Made by a program: the position numbers and the translations under genes
Notes under the pieces: model-generated
The model's input: only the letters and a program-made list of their open reading frames with translations
The model's database searches: none
What the model was told of the DNA's origin: nothing
Part shown: positions 24,436-32,582 of the stretch, one piece after another
Layout of the letters: every line of letters starts with the position of its first letter
Numbering within the stretch: the stretch's first letter is position 1
Origin: Shinella sp032095155
GTDB taxonomy: Bacteria > Pseudomonadota > Alphaproteobacteria > Rhizobiales > Rhizobiaceae
Reading direction: 5' to 3'
Assembly (NCBI RefSeq): GCF_049199905.1
Contig: NZ_JBLZPK010000060.1
Location: 269,407-333,406, forward strand
Length of the DNA: 64,000 bases

Positions 24436-25425
24436 ATGAAACGCTTCCTGCCCGATACATTCACCTTGCTGCTCGTTGGCGCCGTGCTGCTCGCCTCGCT
24501 CGTGCCGATTTCGGGCGAGCCGGCGGAGTGGTTCGGTATCGCCACCAACATCGCGATCGCGCTATTGTTCTTCCTGCACGGCGCACGTCTTTCGACGGAC
24601 ACCGTCGTCGCCGGTTTCCTGCACTGGCGCCTTCAGCTCTTCATCCTGGTGACGACCTTCGCAATCTTCCCGCTGCTCGGCCTCGGGCTCGGCCTGTTCT
24701 CGCCCTGGCTGATCGACCAGCCGCTCTATCTCGGCCTGCTCTTCCTCTGCGTGCTGCCATCCACCGTGCAGTCGTCGATCGCCTTCACCTCGATTGCCGG
24801 CGGAAATGTGCCCGCCGCGATCTGCGCGGCATCGACATCGAATATTCTCGGGATTTTCCTGACGCCGGCGCTGGTGGCGCTGCTCTTCTCCACCGGCGGC
24901 AATGCCGGCATTTCCTTCGACATGATCTGGAAGATCATGCTGCAGCTCTTCCTGCCCTTCGTCGCCGGCCAGGTGCTGCAACCCTTCATCGGCAACTGGA
25001 TCCGCTCGAAGAAGACGCTGCTCAATCCCTTCGACCGCGGCTCGATCCTGATGGTCGTCTATCTCGCCTTTTCGGAAGCGGTGACGGAGGGCATCTGGCA
25101 CCGGCTTGCCATCGGGGATCTCGCGCTGCTCATCCTCGTCGACATCCTGCTGCTCGCCGCAGTCCTTCTCATCACCAGCCTCGGCGGCAAGCTTCTGGGT
25201 TTCAACCGGGAAGACCGCATCACCGCCGTCTTCTGCGGCTCGAAGAAGAGCCTTGCCAGCGGCGTGCCCATGGCGAGCGTCATCTTCGCCGGCCAGTCGA
25301 TCGGCGCCATCGTGCTGCCACTGATGCTCTTCCATCAGATCCAGCTGATGGTCTGCGCCTGGCTGGCGCGCGTCTATGCCGACCGGCAGAAGACGCTTGA
25401 GGCGGAGCCGGTACAGGCGGGCTGA
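24436..25425 (+). CDS. Bile acid:sodium symporter (BASS/SBF-like) family transporter
   Basis: 329 residues with about nine to ten transmembrane helices. The SBF_like subgroup pattern is visible in PSTVQSSIAFTSIAGGNVPAAICAASTSN near residue 115, and again in FCGSKKSLASGVPMASVIF near residue 270, the crossover helices that hold substrate and Na+. Members of the YfeH-like branch export or import organic anions; the substrate is unknown. It is divergent from the LysR-type gene and convergent with the receptor-like gene at 25445. Confidence 0.87.
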   Translation: MKRFLPDTFTLLLVGAVLLASLVPISGEPAEWFGIATNIAIALLFFLHGARLSTDTVVAGFLHWRLQLFILVTTFAIFPLLGLGLGLFSPWLIDQPLYLGLLFLCVLPSTVQSSIAFTSIAGGNVPAAICAASTSNILGIFLTPALVALLFSTGGNAGISFDMIWKIMLQLFLPFVAGQVLQPFIGNWIRSKKTLLNPFDRGSILMVVYLAFSEAVTEGIWHRLAIGDLALLILVDILLLAAVLLITSLGGKLLGFNREDRITAVFCGSKKSLASGVPMASVIFAGQSIGAIVLPLMLFHQIQLMVCAWLARVYADRQKTLEAEPVQAG

Positions 25426-25444
25426 CGCAAACCCGGCCTGCGCA

Positions 25445-27169
25445 TCAGAACAAGGCGTCGTCGAACAGATCGTCGTCGCTCATGGCTGCGGGTTGGACGG
25501 GTGCCGCCTCGAGCGTCCCGCCAAAGTAGCGGGCATGAATTTCGCGTTCCGAGGCCATAGTATAGACACGCGCGATACGGCTGCCGAGATCGGCCATCGC
25601 CTCCTCAAGTCCGGCGGTATCCGGCATCTCATGATCGATCAGATCGCCGGCACTTGCCGCACAGTCGGCGAGCACATCGCCGAGTTCAGCGTTGAAATCG
25701 AGGCCGGCAATCGTCCTGCCCGCCTTGGCGGAGACATCCGCGCCGCAATCCCGCAGCGCAGCCATATCCTCTTCCATCCGGTCGCCGGCGCGGCGAATAT
25801 GGTCGAGCACCTCTTCGAGATGGATATCGAGCGAGCCGCCGGCCGCATTGCCGGCTTCGCCAAGCTTGCCGGCATCGCCCTCCAGCGATTGCAGCGCAAC
25901 CAGGATGCGTTCGGCCGTCTCGTCGAGCTGGGCGGAGAAGGTGCGCAGCTCCGCGGTCACCACGTTGATCGCCCGCCCCTCTTCGCCGAGCTTGCTGCAG
26001 CGCAGGTTGGTGTTGAGTGCCATGTAGTGGATATCAGTGCGGACCAGCTGGATCGTCTTCACGCCCTTCAGCAGCTCCCGCACAGTCTCCACCGTGCTCG
26101 ACCCCAGCGCATTGGCCTTGCCGGCCGCCTGCTCGATATCGCGCACGACGGCGCGGGCAGCATCGATATCGGCTTCCAGCGTGCGCATGGCACGGTCGGC
26201 CGATTGGCCGTCGGTGGCAGCCATGTCGCCGTAAAGCGCCATCAGACCATCGATATCGGTCCCGAAACTACGGATCGTTCCGATGACGGTCTTGCATTCG
26301 CGCCCGAAGTCGCTGGTGATCGCGACAAGCTGATCGCGCACGAGATGGTGCACAAGGGCCGTCAGACGCCCGGCCGCGTCACCATCCAGCGTGCCGGCCG
26401 CCAGATGCTCGTCCAGAAAGGCGAAGGCTGACTGGCAATGTTCGATGCGCTGGCGCGTAATGTCGCCGATCTGCATGGCGGAGAGCGTGGTCGCGACCTT
26501 CGTCTGCACGAGACGGGCCGAACTGCCGACCTTACCGGCGAGCTGCGAAAGATGCTTGCGCTGGGATGTGAGGTCCGCTGCATTGCGCGAGAGATTGGTG
26601 GCAATGTCGGGTACACTGCGGCGGAAGCGCTCCAACGCCTCTCCTCCGCCCAAGGACGCCGCGTCGATCACGCCGCTGAGCGTGCCAATCTTCGCGCCGA
26701 GCGCATCGACTTCCTTCCTGCCGAACTGGATGCGTTCGAGGATTTCTTCCGCAAAGCCCGAGAAATCCGGAATGGCGGCGCCCGTGATCTTGGCCGTCGT
26801 CGCGAAAGTGCGCAGATAGCGCAGCGTCTCCTGCATATCCGCAATATGGGTGCCGAGCGACTTTTCCGTCACCGAAACACTGGCGAGGCGCTGCTGACGC
26901 GTTTCCTCGATGGCCGGCAGCGCGGTCAGCTGATCGACCGTCGCAACCAGCCGGCCGATCGTCGCCTGCGCGGTCTCGTCGTCAAGCGAACGGGAGAGGT
27001 TTTCCAGCGATGCAACCATTCGGTTGAGCACATCGAGCACGGCGAGCAGCACCACGCCCCCGTCGAGGAAGCGTTGTTCGATGCGGGAACGGGCCCCTTC
27101 GAGACGGGAAACGAGTTCCGTCCCGGTCGTCTGCCGCTCCACGCGGACTGCGCTCGCTGTTCCTGACAC
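25445..27169 (-). CDS. Soluble methyl-accepting-chemotaxis-like protein with degenerate signalling tip
   Basis: 574 residues from the GTG at 27169 (GGGG lies 6 bases ahead); a TTG at 27217 would add 16 residues. There is no hydrophobic segment, so it is cytoplasmic, and it is almost wholly coiled-coil helix. Near residue 385 the text VRTDIHYMALNTNLRCSKL, then GEEGRAINVVTAELR, aligns with the MCP hairpin tip (LLALNAAVEAARAGEHGKGFAVVASEVR) but several CheA/CheW-contact residues differ. It is divergent from the STAS-cheY-cheA operon across a 364-bp region. It may be a cytoplasmic receptor or a scaffold for that pathway. The C-terminus MSDDDLFDDALF is acidic. Confidence 0.75.
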   Translation of the reverse strand: MSGTASAVRVERQTTGTELVSRLEGARSRIEQRFLDGGVVLLAVLDVLNRMVASLENLSRSLDDETAQATIGRLVATVDQLTALPAIEETRQQRLASVSVTEKSLGTHIADMQETLRYLRTFATTAKITGAAIPDFSGFAEEILERIQFGRKEVDALGAKIGTLSGVIDAASLGGGEALERFRRSVPDIATNLSRNAADLTSQRKHLSQLAGKVGSSARLVQTKVATTLSAMQIGDITRQRIEHCQSAFAFLDEHLAAGTLDGDAAGRLTALVHHLVRDQLVAITSDFGRECKTVIGTIRSFGTDIDGLMALYGDMAATDGQSADRAMRTLEADIDAARAVVRDIEQAAGKANALGSSTVETVRELLKGVKTIQLVRTDIHYMALNTNLRCSKLGEEGRAINVVTAELRTFSAQLDETAERILVALQSLEGDAGKLGEAGNAAGGSLDIHLEEVLDHIRRAGDRMEEDMAALRDCGADVSAKAGRTIAGLDFNAELGDVLADCAASAGDLIDHEMPDTAGLEEAMADLGSRIARVYTMASEREIHARYFGGTLEAAPVQPAAMSDDDLFDDALF

Positions 27170-27533
27170 GCCATACCCCACTTTCAAGAAATCTAGGCCT
27201 GACCCTAGGACGAACAATGTAACGCGCAGTAAATTCGCATCTCCTTATGAAGTGAATTCGGGCCTTTAAGCGCTGTTTGCACGCCACCACCCGAGGATGC
27301 AGGCATCCCTAGAATTAGGGATTTATAAATAATATCTCTAATGTCTTATGTTTTAATTTAAATAATATTATCAGATGGTTAAGCCGAATGCGTCACCTAA
27401 CGTGAATTGTTGTATAAGCAATGCAGCAACCACCAAAAGGTGAATTTAGCAACCGCGCTTTACGGATCGTTAAGGCTATCGATGAATTCTGGCGCGGGGA
27501 ATACTCCCTTGCAAAACGTTTATCGGGGCCAGC
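27170..27533. promoter_or_regulatory. AT-rich divergent control region of the chemosensory cluster
   Basis: No gene is supported in this 364-bp stretch, the most AT-rich of the window (27310-27420). It holds the inverted repeat TCCCTA-GAAT-TAGGGA at 27306-27321 and a second CCCTAGG-type palindrome near 27195-27210, sharing the CCCTAG core. TATAAG occurs near 27411. The repeats are candidate binding sites for a regulator of both the receptor-like gene and the che operon; no convincing sigma-54 -24/-12 pair was found. Confidence 0.45.
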
Positions 27534-27860
27534 ATGTCCTCCACCTTGTCCGGTGACGCGCCATTAACCTTACCAAATGCGCTCACCATCAAGAATATAT
27601 TAGCCGTTCAAGAGATTATCCTGAGCCATTTGGCGGATAATCCAGCAACGATACTTGATATCGACGCGGAGGCTCAGGTCGACCTGAGCTTTGTCCAGCT
27701 CGTTACGGCTGCGCGCAAACACGCGGAAGCGCACGCGAACCGGCTTCTACTTGCTCGCCCGGCGACGGGAGACCTTTACGACGTGCTGAAGCGTGGCGGA
27801 TTTCTCGACGAGATGACGCCGGACGCCGCACATTTCTGGTTGCATCAGGAGAAAAATTGA
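27534..27860 (+). CDS. STAS-domain protein of the chemosensory cluster
   Basis: 108 residues forming one STAS domain of the MlaB-like kind: a beta-strand ILDIDAEAQVDLSFVQLVTAARKHA with the Ser where anti-sigma-antagonist STAS domains are phosphorylated, then LLLARPATGDLYDVLKRGGF. First gene of the che operon; its TGA overlaps the cheY ATG. STAS proteins in chemosensory gene clusters may act as extra phospho-signalling outputs, but the role is not established here. No membrane segment. Confidence 0.8.
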   Translation: MSSTLSGDAPLTLPNALTIKNILAVQEIILSHLADNPATILDIDAEAQVDLSFVQLVTAARKHAEAHANRLLLARPATGDLYDVLKRGGFLDEMTPDAAHFWLHQEKN

Positions 27861-28228
27861 TGACCGCGAAAATCTTGACCGTGGACGATTCCGCCAGCAT
27901 CCGGCTGACGACACGCGTCACCCTGAGCAATGCCGGCTACACCGTGACCGAAGCGGTCGATGGGCTCGACGGCTTGAGCAAACTTAAGGCAGGTGAATAC
28001 GACCTGGTGATCACCGACCTCAACATGCCCAATATGGACGGCCTGACCATGATCCGCGAGCTGCGCAAGCTGCCCGCGCATACCGGCGTGCCGGTCATCT
28101 TCCTCACCACGGAGTCAGACGGCGAGATCAAGGCGCAGGCCAAGGCGGCCGGCGCCACGGGCTGGCTCACCAAACCGTTCGATCCGGAAAGCCTCGTCAA
28201 GATCGCCAGAAAGGTCCTCGGCAAATGA
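27860..28228 (+). CDS. cheY: CheY-type response regulator
   Basis: 122-residue single receiver domain. The acid pair is Asp9/Asp10 (TVDDSAS), the phosphoacceptor is Asp53 (VITDLNMPNMDG), and the conserved Thr and Lys are in FLTTES and LTKPF. The ATG at 27860 follows AGGAG by 7 bases and overlaps the STAS stop. No output domain, so it would act on a motor or other target when phosphorylated by the adjacent CheA. Its TGA overlaps the cheA ATG (ATGA). Confidence 0.93.
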   Translation: MTAKILTVDDSASIRLTTRVTLSNAGYTVTEAVDGLDGLSKLKAGEYDLVITDLNMPNMDGLTMIRELRKLPAHTGVPVIFLTTESDGEIKAQAKAAGATGWLTKPFDPESLVKIARKVLGK

Positions 28229-30234
28229 GCAATCCGGACCCGATCTCAGTTTTCCGGACAGAAGCGGCCGAACTGCTGGAACAGATCGAGTCCGGCCTTC
28301 TCGACCTGACGCGCAGCCTCGACGATCGCGACCAGATCGATGCCGTCTTCCGCGGCCTGCACACCCTGAAGGGGTCCGGCGCGATGTTCGGCTTCGAGGC
28401 TCTGGCCGCCTTCACGCACCATTGCGAAACCGCCTTCGACCGCGTGCGCAAGGGCGATGTGCCGGCGACGCATGAACTGGTCTCGGCGGTCTTGTCCGCC
28501 CAGGACCATATGCGGGCGCTGCTCGAAACGCCGAACGGCGACCACGATGCGATGAGCGCCAGCCTGCTCGACAACCTGCACCGCGCCGTCAACGGCGCGG
28601 GCTCCCCTGCCCCCGTCTCAACCGCAACCCTTATGGCCGTAGCATCGGACCAGGATGCCGGCGGCATGCGCGAATGGCGCATCCGTTTCAGCCTGCCGGC
28701 CAATGCCATGGCGAACGGTACCAATCCGCTCGGCCTGCTCGACGAGATGCGCGATCTCGGAGAATGCAAGATCATTGCCGACGCCACTGATGTTCCGGAT
28801 CTCGCCACGCTCGAGCCGCGCGACATCCACCTAGCCTGGGACGTGACCCTCAAGACCGAAAAGCCCCGCAGTGACATCGAGGACGTCTTCATCTTCGTCA
28901 TGGACGAGATGGAGCTCGACATCACGGAGATCGCCGTCGAGCGCCCGGCCGCCGTCCATGTCGCCGCTGCCCCGGAAGCTACGATGCCTAAAGCGGTGGT
29001 GGTTTCGGAGCGCGAGGCACCCGCCATCCAGGCCGCCAACGATTCCAAACAGGCGAAATCCGCCGAAAACGTCCGCGTACCCGCCGAGCGTCTCGACGAG
29101 ATGATGGACCGCGTCGGCGAGCTGGTCATCGCCCAGTCGCGCCTCACACAGCTTGCAGGTGCCGCGGCCGATCTCGGCCTGCGCTCCGTCTCCGAGGAAA
29201 TCGAACGCCTGTCCGGCGAATTGCGCGACACGATGATGGTGCTGCGCATGATGCCGGTCGCGAGCCTTTTCAGCCGCTTCCGCCGCCTTGTGCACGACCT
29301 GTCGCGCGAGACCGGCAAGGAAATCGAACTCATAACCGAGGGCGAAAACACCGAGGTCGACAAGACGGTCATCGACCGGCTCGCCGATCCGCTCGTCCAT
29401 CTCGTGCGCAATTCCATCGACCATGGCCTGGAAAAACCCGACGAGCGCATCGCTGCCGGCAAGGACCCCAAGGGCAAGGTCATCCTCTCGGCGCACCAGA
29501 CGGGCGGCGAGGTCATCATCACCATCAAGGACGACGGCCGCGGCATCAACCGCGACCGGGTCCGCGCCAAGGCGGAATCGTCGGGCCTCATCCAGCCGGG
29601 CCAGACGCTGTCCGATCCGGAACTGCTGCAGCTCATCTTCCAGCCGGGTTTCTCAACCGCCCAGGCTGTCACCAATCTCTCCGGCCGCGGCGTCGGCATG
29701 GATGTGGTGAAGAAGACCGTCGAAGCGCTGCGCGGCGCCATCGACATCGTCAGCAAGCCGGGCGACGGATCGGAAGTATCGCTGCGCATTCCGCTGACGC
29801 TCGCCATCATCGAAGGCCTGCTCGTGCGCGTCGGTGGCGGCTGCTACGTCATCCCGCTTTCGGCCGTCGAGGAATGCCTGGAATTGTCGCTCGAAGACGA
29901 CCTGCGCTCGCGCGGCCGCTCCTTCATCTCGCTGCGCGACAGTCTCGTGCCGTTCCTGCGCCTGCGCGAACTGTTCCGCACAGGCACCCAGCCCGACCAG
30001 CACCAGAAGGTCGTGGTCATCTCGACCGGCTCCGAGCGCGTCGGCCTCGTCGTCGACCAGATCATCGGCGACCACCAGACAGTCATCAAATCCATGTCCA
30101 AGCTGCACCATGACGTCGCCACCTTCTCGGGCGCGACCATTTTGGGAGATGGCAGCGTCGCGCTGATCCTCGACGTCACCCATCTCGTCGCGGCCGGGCA
30201 GCACCAGGAGGCGCAAATGCGGGCGGCAGGATGA
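28225..30234 (+). CDS. cheA: Chemotaxis histidine kinase CheA
   Basis: 669 residues. The HPt (P1) domain carries the phosphorylated His46 in LHTLKGSG. A response-regulator-binding-like P2 domain covers about 145-240. The dimerisation helix pair starts at VRVPAERLDEMMDRVGELVI near 292. The HATPase domain shows the N box (LVHLVRNSIDHGLE), the G1 region (DDGRGI) and the G2 region (GRGVGMDVV). The CheW-like P5 domain is near 530-660. All catalytic elements look intact. Overlaps of 4 bases on both sides show tight coupling with cheY and cheW. Confidence 0.95.
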   Translation: MSNPDPISVFRTEAAELLEQIESGLLDLTRSLDDRDQIDAVFRGLHTLKGSGAMFGFEALAAFTHHCETAFDRVRKGDVPATHELVSAVLSAQDHMRALLETPNGDHDAMSASLLDNLHRAVNGAGSPAPVSTATLMAVASDQDAGGMREWRIRFSLPANAMANGTNPLGLLDEMRDLGECKIIADATDVPDLATLEPRDIHLAWDVTLKTEKPRSDIEDVFIFVMDEMELDITEIAVERPAAVHVAAAPEATMPKAVVVSEREAPAIQAANDSKQAKSAENVRVPAERLDEMMDRVGELVIAQSRLTQLAGAAADLGLRSVSEEIERLSGELRDTMMVLRMMPVASLFSRFRRLVHDLSRETGKEIELITEGENTEVDKTVIDRLADPLVHLVRNSIDHGLEKPDERIAAGKDPKGKVILSAHQTGGEVIITIKDDGRGINRDRVRAKAESSGLIQPGQTLSDPELLQLIFQPGFSTAQAVTNLSGRGVGMDVVKKTVEALRGAIDIVSKPGDGSEVSLRIPLTLAIIEGLLVRVGGGCYVIPLSAVEECLELSLEDDLRSRGRSFISLRDSLVPFLRLRELFRTGTQPDQHQKVVVISTGSERVGLVVDQIIGDHQTVIKSMSKLHHDVATFSGATILGDGSVALILDVTHLVAAGQHQEAQMRAAG

Positions 30235-30749
30235 GCGAAGCGGCACGGAAACTCGACTACGGCACGATCTGGGGCGAGGAGGAAGACCTGTCCGTCCTCA
30301 CCTTCAACCTCAACGGCGAGACCTTCGCAATCGAGGCGATCGTCGTGCAGGAAATCCTAGATCTTCTGCCGGAAACCCACGTTCCCGGCAGCAAGCCCTT
30401 CGTTTCGAGCGTCATCAATTTTCGCGGCAAGGTGATCCCGCTTGCCGACATCCGCCTTGCCTTCGGCATGGACGCGACGGAAACCACCATCGACAGCCGC
30501 ATCATCGTCATCGAGCTCGATCTCGACGACGAACCGACCCTCGTCGGCATCCGCACCGACAAGGTCAACGAAGTCACGACCCTTGCCAAGGTCGCCAGCG
30601 AGCCGCCACCGAGTGTGGGCATGCGCTGGCGCGCTGATTACATCAACTGCCTCGTCAAGCGAGGCGGCGAATTCATCATCGTTCCGAACCTGCACGCGAT
30701 CTTCTCCTCTCGGAAAGACCGCACTGGCAACGCGCAAGCGCCGAACTAG
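30231..30749 (+). CDS. cheW: CheW adaptor (first copy)
   Basis: 172 residues with one CheW domain: LSVLTFNLNGETFAIEAIVVQEIL at the N-terminal barrel, VSSVINFRGKVIPLADIRLAFG in the middle and GGEFIIVPNLHAIF at the end. It has an N-terminal extension of about 18 residues. It links the MCPs to CheA. The ATG overlaps the cheA stop, and the first mcp starts 17 bp downstream. A second, diverged cheW lies at 34332, so the cluster has one adaptor on either side of the receptors. Confidence 0.92.
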   Translation: MSEAARKLDYGTIWGEEEDLSVLTFNLNGETFAIEAIVVQEILDLLPETHVPGSKPFVSSVINFRGKVIPLADIRLAFGMDATETTIDSRIIVIELDLDDEPTLVGIRTDKVNEVTTLAKVASEPPPSVGMRWRADYINCLVKRGGEFIIVPNLHAIFSSRKDRTGNAQAPN

Positions 30750-30766
30750 GCACTCAGGAGAGACCC

Positions 30767-32393
30767 ATGCGCTTCACCATCAAATTCAAGCTGTTCCTGA
30801 CCTTCGGCTTCATGATCGCGGTGCTGGTCGGCACCGCGGCCTACGGCATCATGAGCCTCGGCGGCCTCAACACGACGCTCGGCGACGTGCTGAACGGCCC
30901 GGCCGAGCGCCTGAAGCTCGCCCAGGCGCTGAACAACCTGCAGCTCCAGCAGATCCGCCAGCAGAAAAACATGCTGTCGTCGGCAAATGCCACTGAGACC
31001 AATCGCTACATTGGCCTCAGCGACGAAGCCCGCAAGGAATTCGACGCGACGTTCGATGCTGTCCTCGCCAAGGCGACGGAGCAGGGCAAAATGATGTGGA
31101 ACAAGCTCGCCGGCTTCACCACCGACTTCCGCCGCAACGATGACCGTATTCGCGCATTGGCGCTGGCCGGCGATACCGACAGTGCAACACGCATCTCGAA
31201 CACCGACGCCCGCGCAGTGACAAACGAGATCGACAAACTGCTCGACGAAGTGGTGAAGCTCGAGGAAGGCCGTCTCGACGAAGCCGAAGTTAACGCCCAA
31301 GCCCAGTATGAGAGCACACGCACGCTCATGGTGACAGCCGCCGCCATCGCGGTCCTGATCGCCGCCATGGCTGCCGTCTGGATCGTGCTGTCGATCAACC
31401 GCGGCCTCAACCGCGCTGCCAGCGCCGTCCAGAGCGTGGCGGATGGCGACCTCACCCGCTTTGCCGACATCACCACGAAGGACGAGATCGGCGATATGCT
31501 CGGCCATGTCAACACGATGATCGAGCGCCTGCGCGGTGTCGTGGCGGATGCGCTGTCGGCCTCCGACAATGTCTCCTCGGGCAGCCAGGAACTCTCGGCC
31601 AGTTCCGAGCAGCTCTCGCAGGGCGCGACCGAGCAGGCATCGTCGGCCGAAGAGGCTTCCGCCTCGATGGAGGAGATGGCCGCCAACATCAAACAGAACG
31701 CCGACAACGCCGCCCAGACGGAGAAGATCGCCCGCCAATCGGCCAAGGATGCCGAAGCCTCCGGCGAGGCGGTCGGCCGTGCGGTCGGCGCCATGCGCAC
31801 CATCGCGGAGAAGATCTCCATCGTTCAGGAAATCGCCCGCCAGACCGACCTGCTCGCGCTCAACGCCGCCGTGGAAGCGGCTCGTGCCGGCGAACACGGC
31901 AAGGGCTTCGCTGTCGTCGCCTCGGAAGTGCGCAAGCTCGCCGAACGCAGCCAGGCNNNNNNNNNNNNNNNNNNNNNNNNNCCGCAAGACCGCCGAATTG
32001 ATCTCGGAAATCTCTGCGGCCTGCCGCGAGCAGGATATCGGCGCCTCGCAGATCAATGAAGCGATCCAGCAGCTCGACAAAGTGACCCAGCAGAACGCCG
32101 GGGCCTCCGAAGAGATGTCCGGCACGTCCGAAGAACTCGCCGCCCAGGCGGAAGAGCTTCAGGCCTCCATCGCCTTCTTCCGCGTCGATAATGCCGGCCG
32201 CAAGGAAGCGGACCACGCCGGAAAGCTGCGCGCGACCGCCGCCAAAATGGCCGCGCCTGCCGCCACCAAGCGTCCGGTTGCTCAACGCACCGCAACGGCG
32301 ACGTCCAAGACACCGCGCAGCAACGGCTTTGCCCTCGACATGTCGATGGGCGGCCCTGACGCCGACGATGCGGATTTCCGCCAGAGCGCTTGA
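30767..32393 (+). CDS. Methyl-accepting chemotaxis protein 1 (interrupted by an assembly gap)
   Basis: A membrane receptor: TM1 at residues 6-28, a four-helix-bundle sensor of about 160 residues, TM2 near 187-208 (LMVTAAAIAVLIAAMAAVWIV), one HAMP domain, then the MCP signalling domain with an intact tip (ARQTDLLALNAAVEAARAGE, then HGKGFAVVASEVRKLAERSQ). A run of 25 N at 31957-31981 breaks the frame. The residues missing between SQA and RKTAELI are about 30 in related MCPs, so the N-run is a placeholder, not the true length. The tail ends GFALDMSMGGPDADDADF, shared with MCP2. No NWETF-type pentapeptide. Confidence 0.9.
31957..31981. other. Assembly gap (25 N) inside mcp1
   Basis: 25 N. The reading frames on either side do not match, so the true gap length differs from 25. 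The break is at the same codon region as the gap in mcp2 (33893), as expected when two near-identical tandem copies cannot be resolved. Confidence 0.95.
31982..32128 (+). repeat. Identical mcp segment, copy 1
   Basis: About 147 bp after the gap in mcp1 are base-for-base the same as 33921-34067 in mcp2 as far as can be read by eye, including synonymous positions. The flanking parts of the signalling domains (31525-31956 versus 33454-33892) are identical at protein level but differ at many third positions. This suggests local gene conversion or an assembly artefact. Confidence 0.7.
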
Positions 32394-32406
32394 TCATGTG
32401 ACTATT

Positions 32407-32437
32407 CGCGACGCATCCCGATAACGGATGCGTCGCG
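32407..32437. other. 12-bp intergenic hairpin between the two mcp genes
   Basis: Arms CGCGACGCATCC and GGATGCGTCGCG pair perfectly with a 7-base loop. No T-tract follows, so it is not a standard intrinsic terminator. It may attenuate transcription or protect the mcp1 mRNA end. The rest of the 189-bp gap (to 32582) contains only the mcp2 leader, with AAGGAGA before its ATG. Confidence 0.6.
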
Positions 32438-32582
32438 CGGACCAGCCGGCGCATGTAGGCATCGGTAAAAAAGGGCTGCATCGGCAGCCCGCGGAAGGGT
32501 GAGTGTATCGGTCTTCACGCATGGGAGCGCCGCAATAGCGGACGCCTCGCCCCAAAGGCATCTGCGACAAGGAGAATCCGAG

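Noticed and set aside
27480..27520. Possible sigma-54 promoter before the STAS gene (TGGCGCG...TTGCA)
   Set aside because: The GG and GC elements are about 18 bp apart instead of 10.
28197..29810. 537-codon minus-strand frame over cheA
   Set aside because: Ser/Arg-rich shadow of a fully supported CheA gene.
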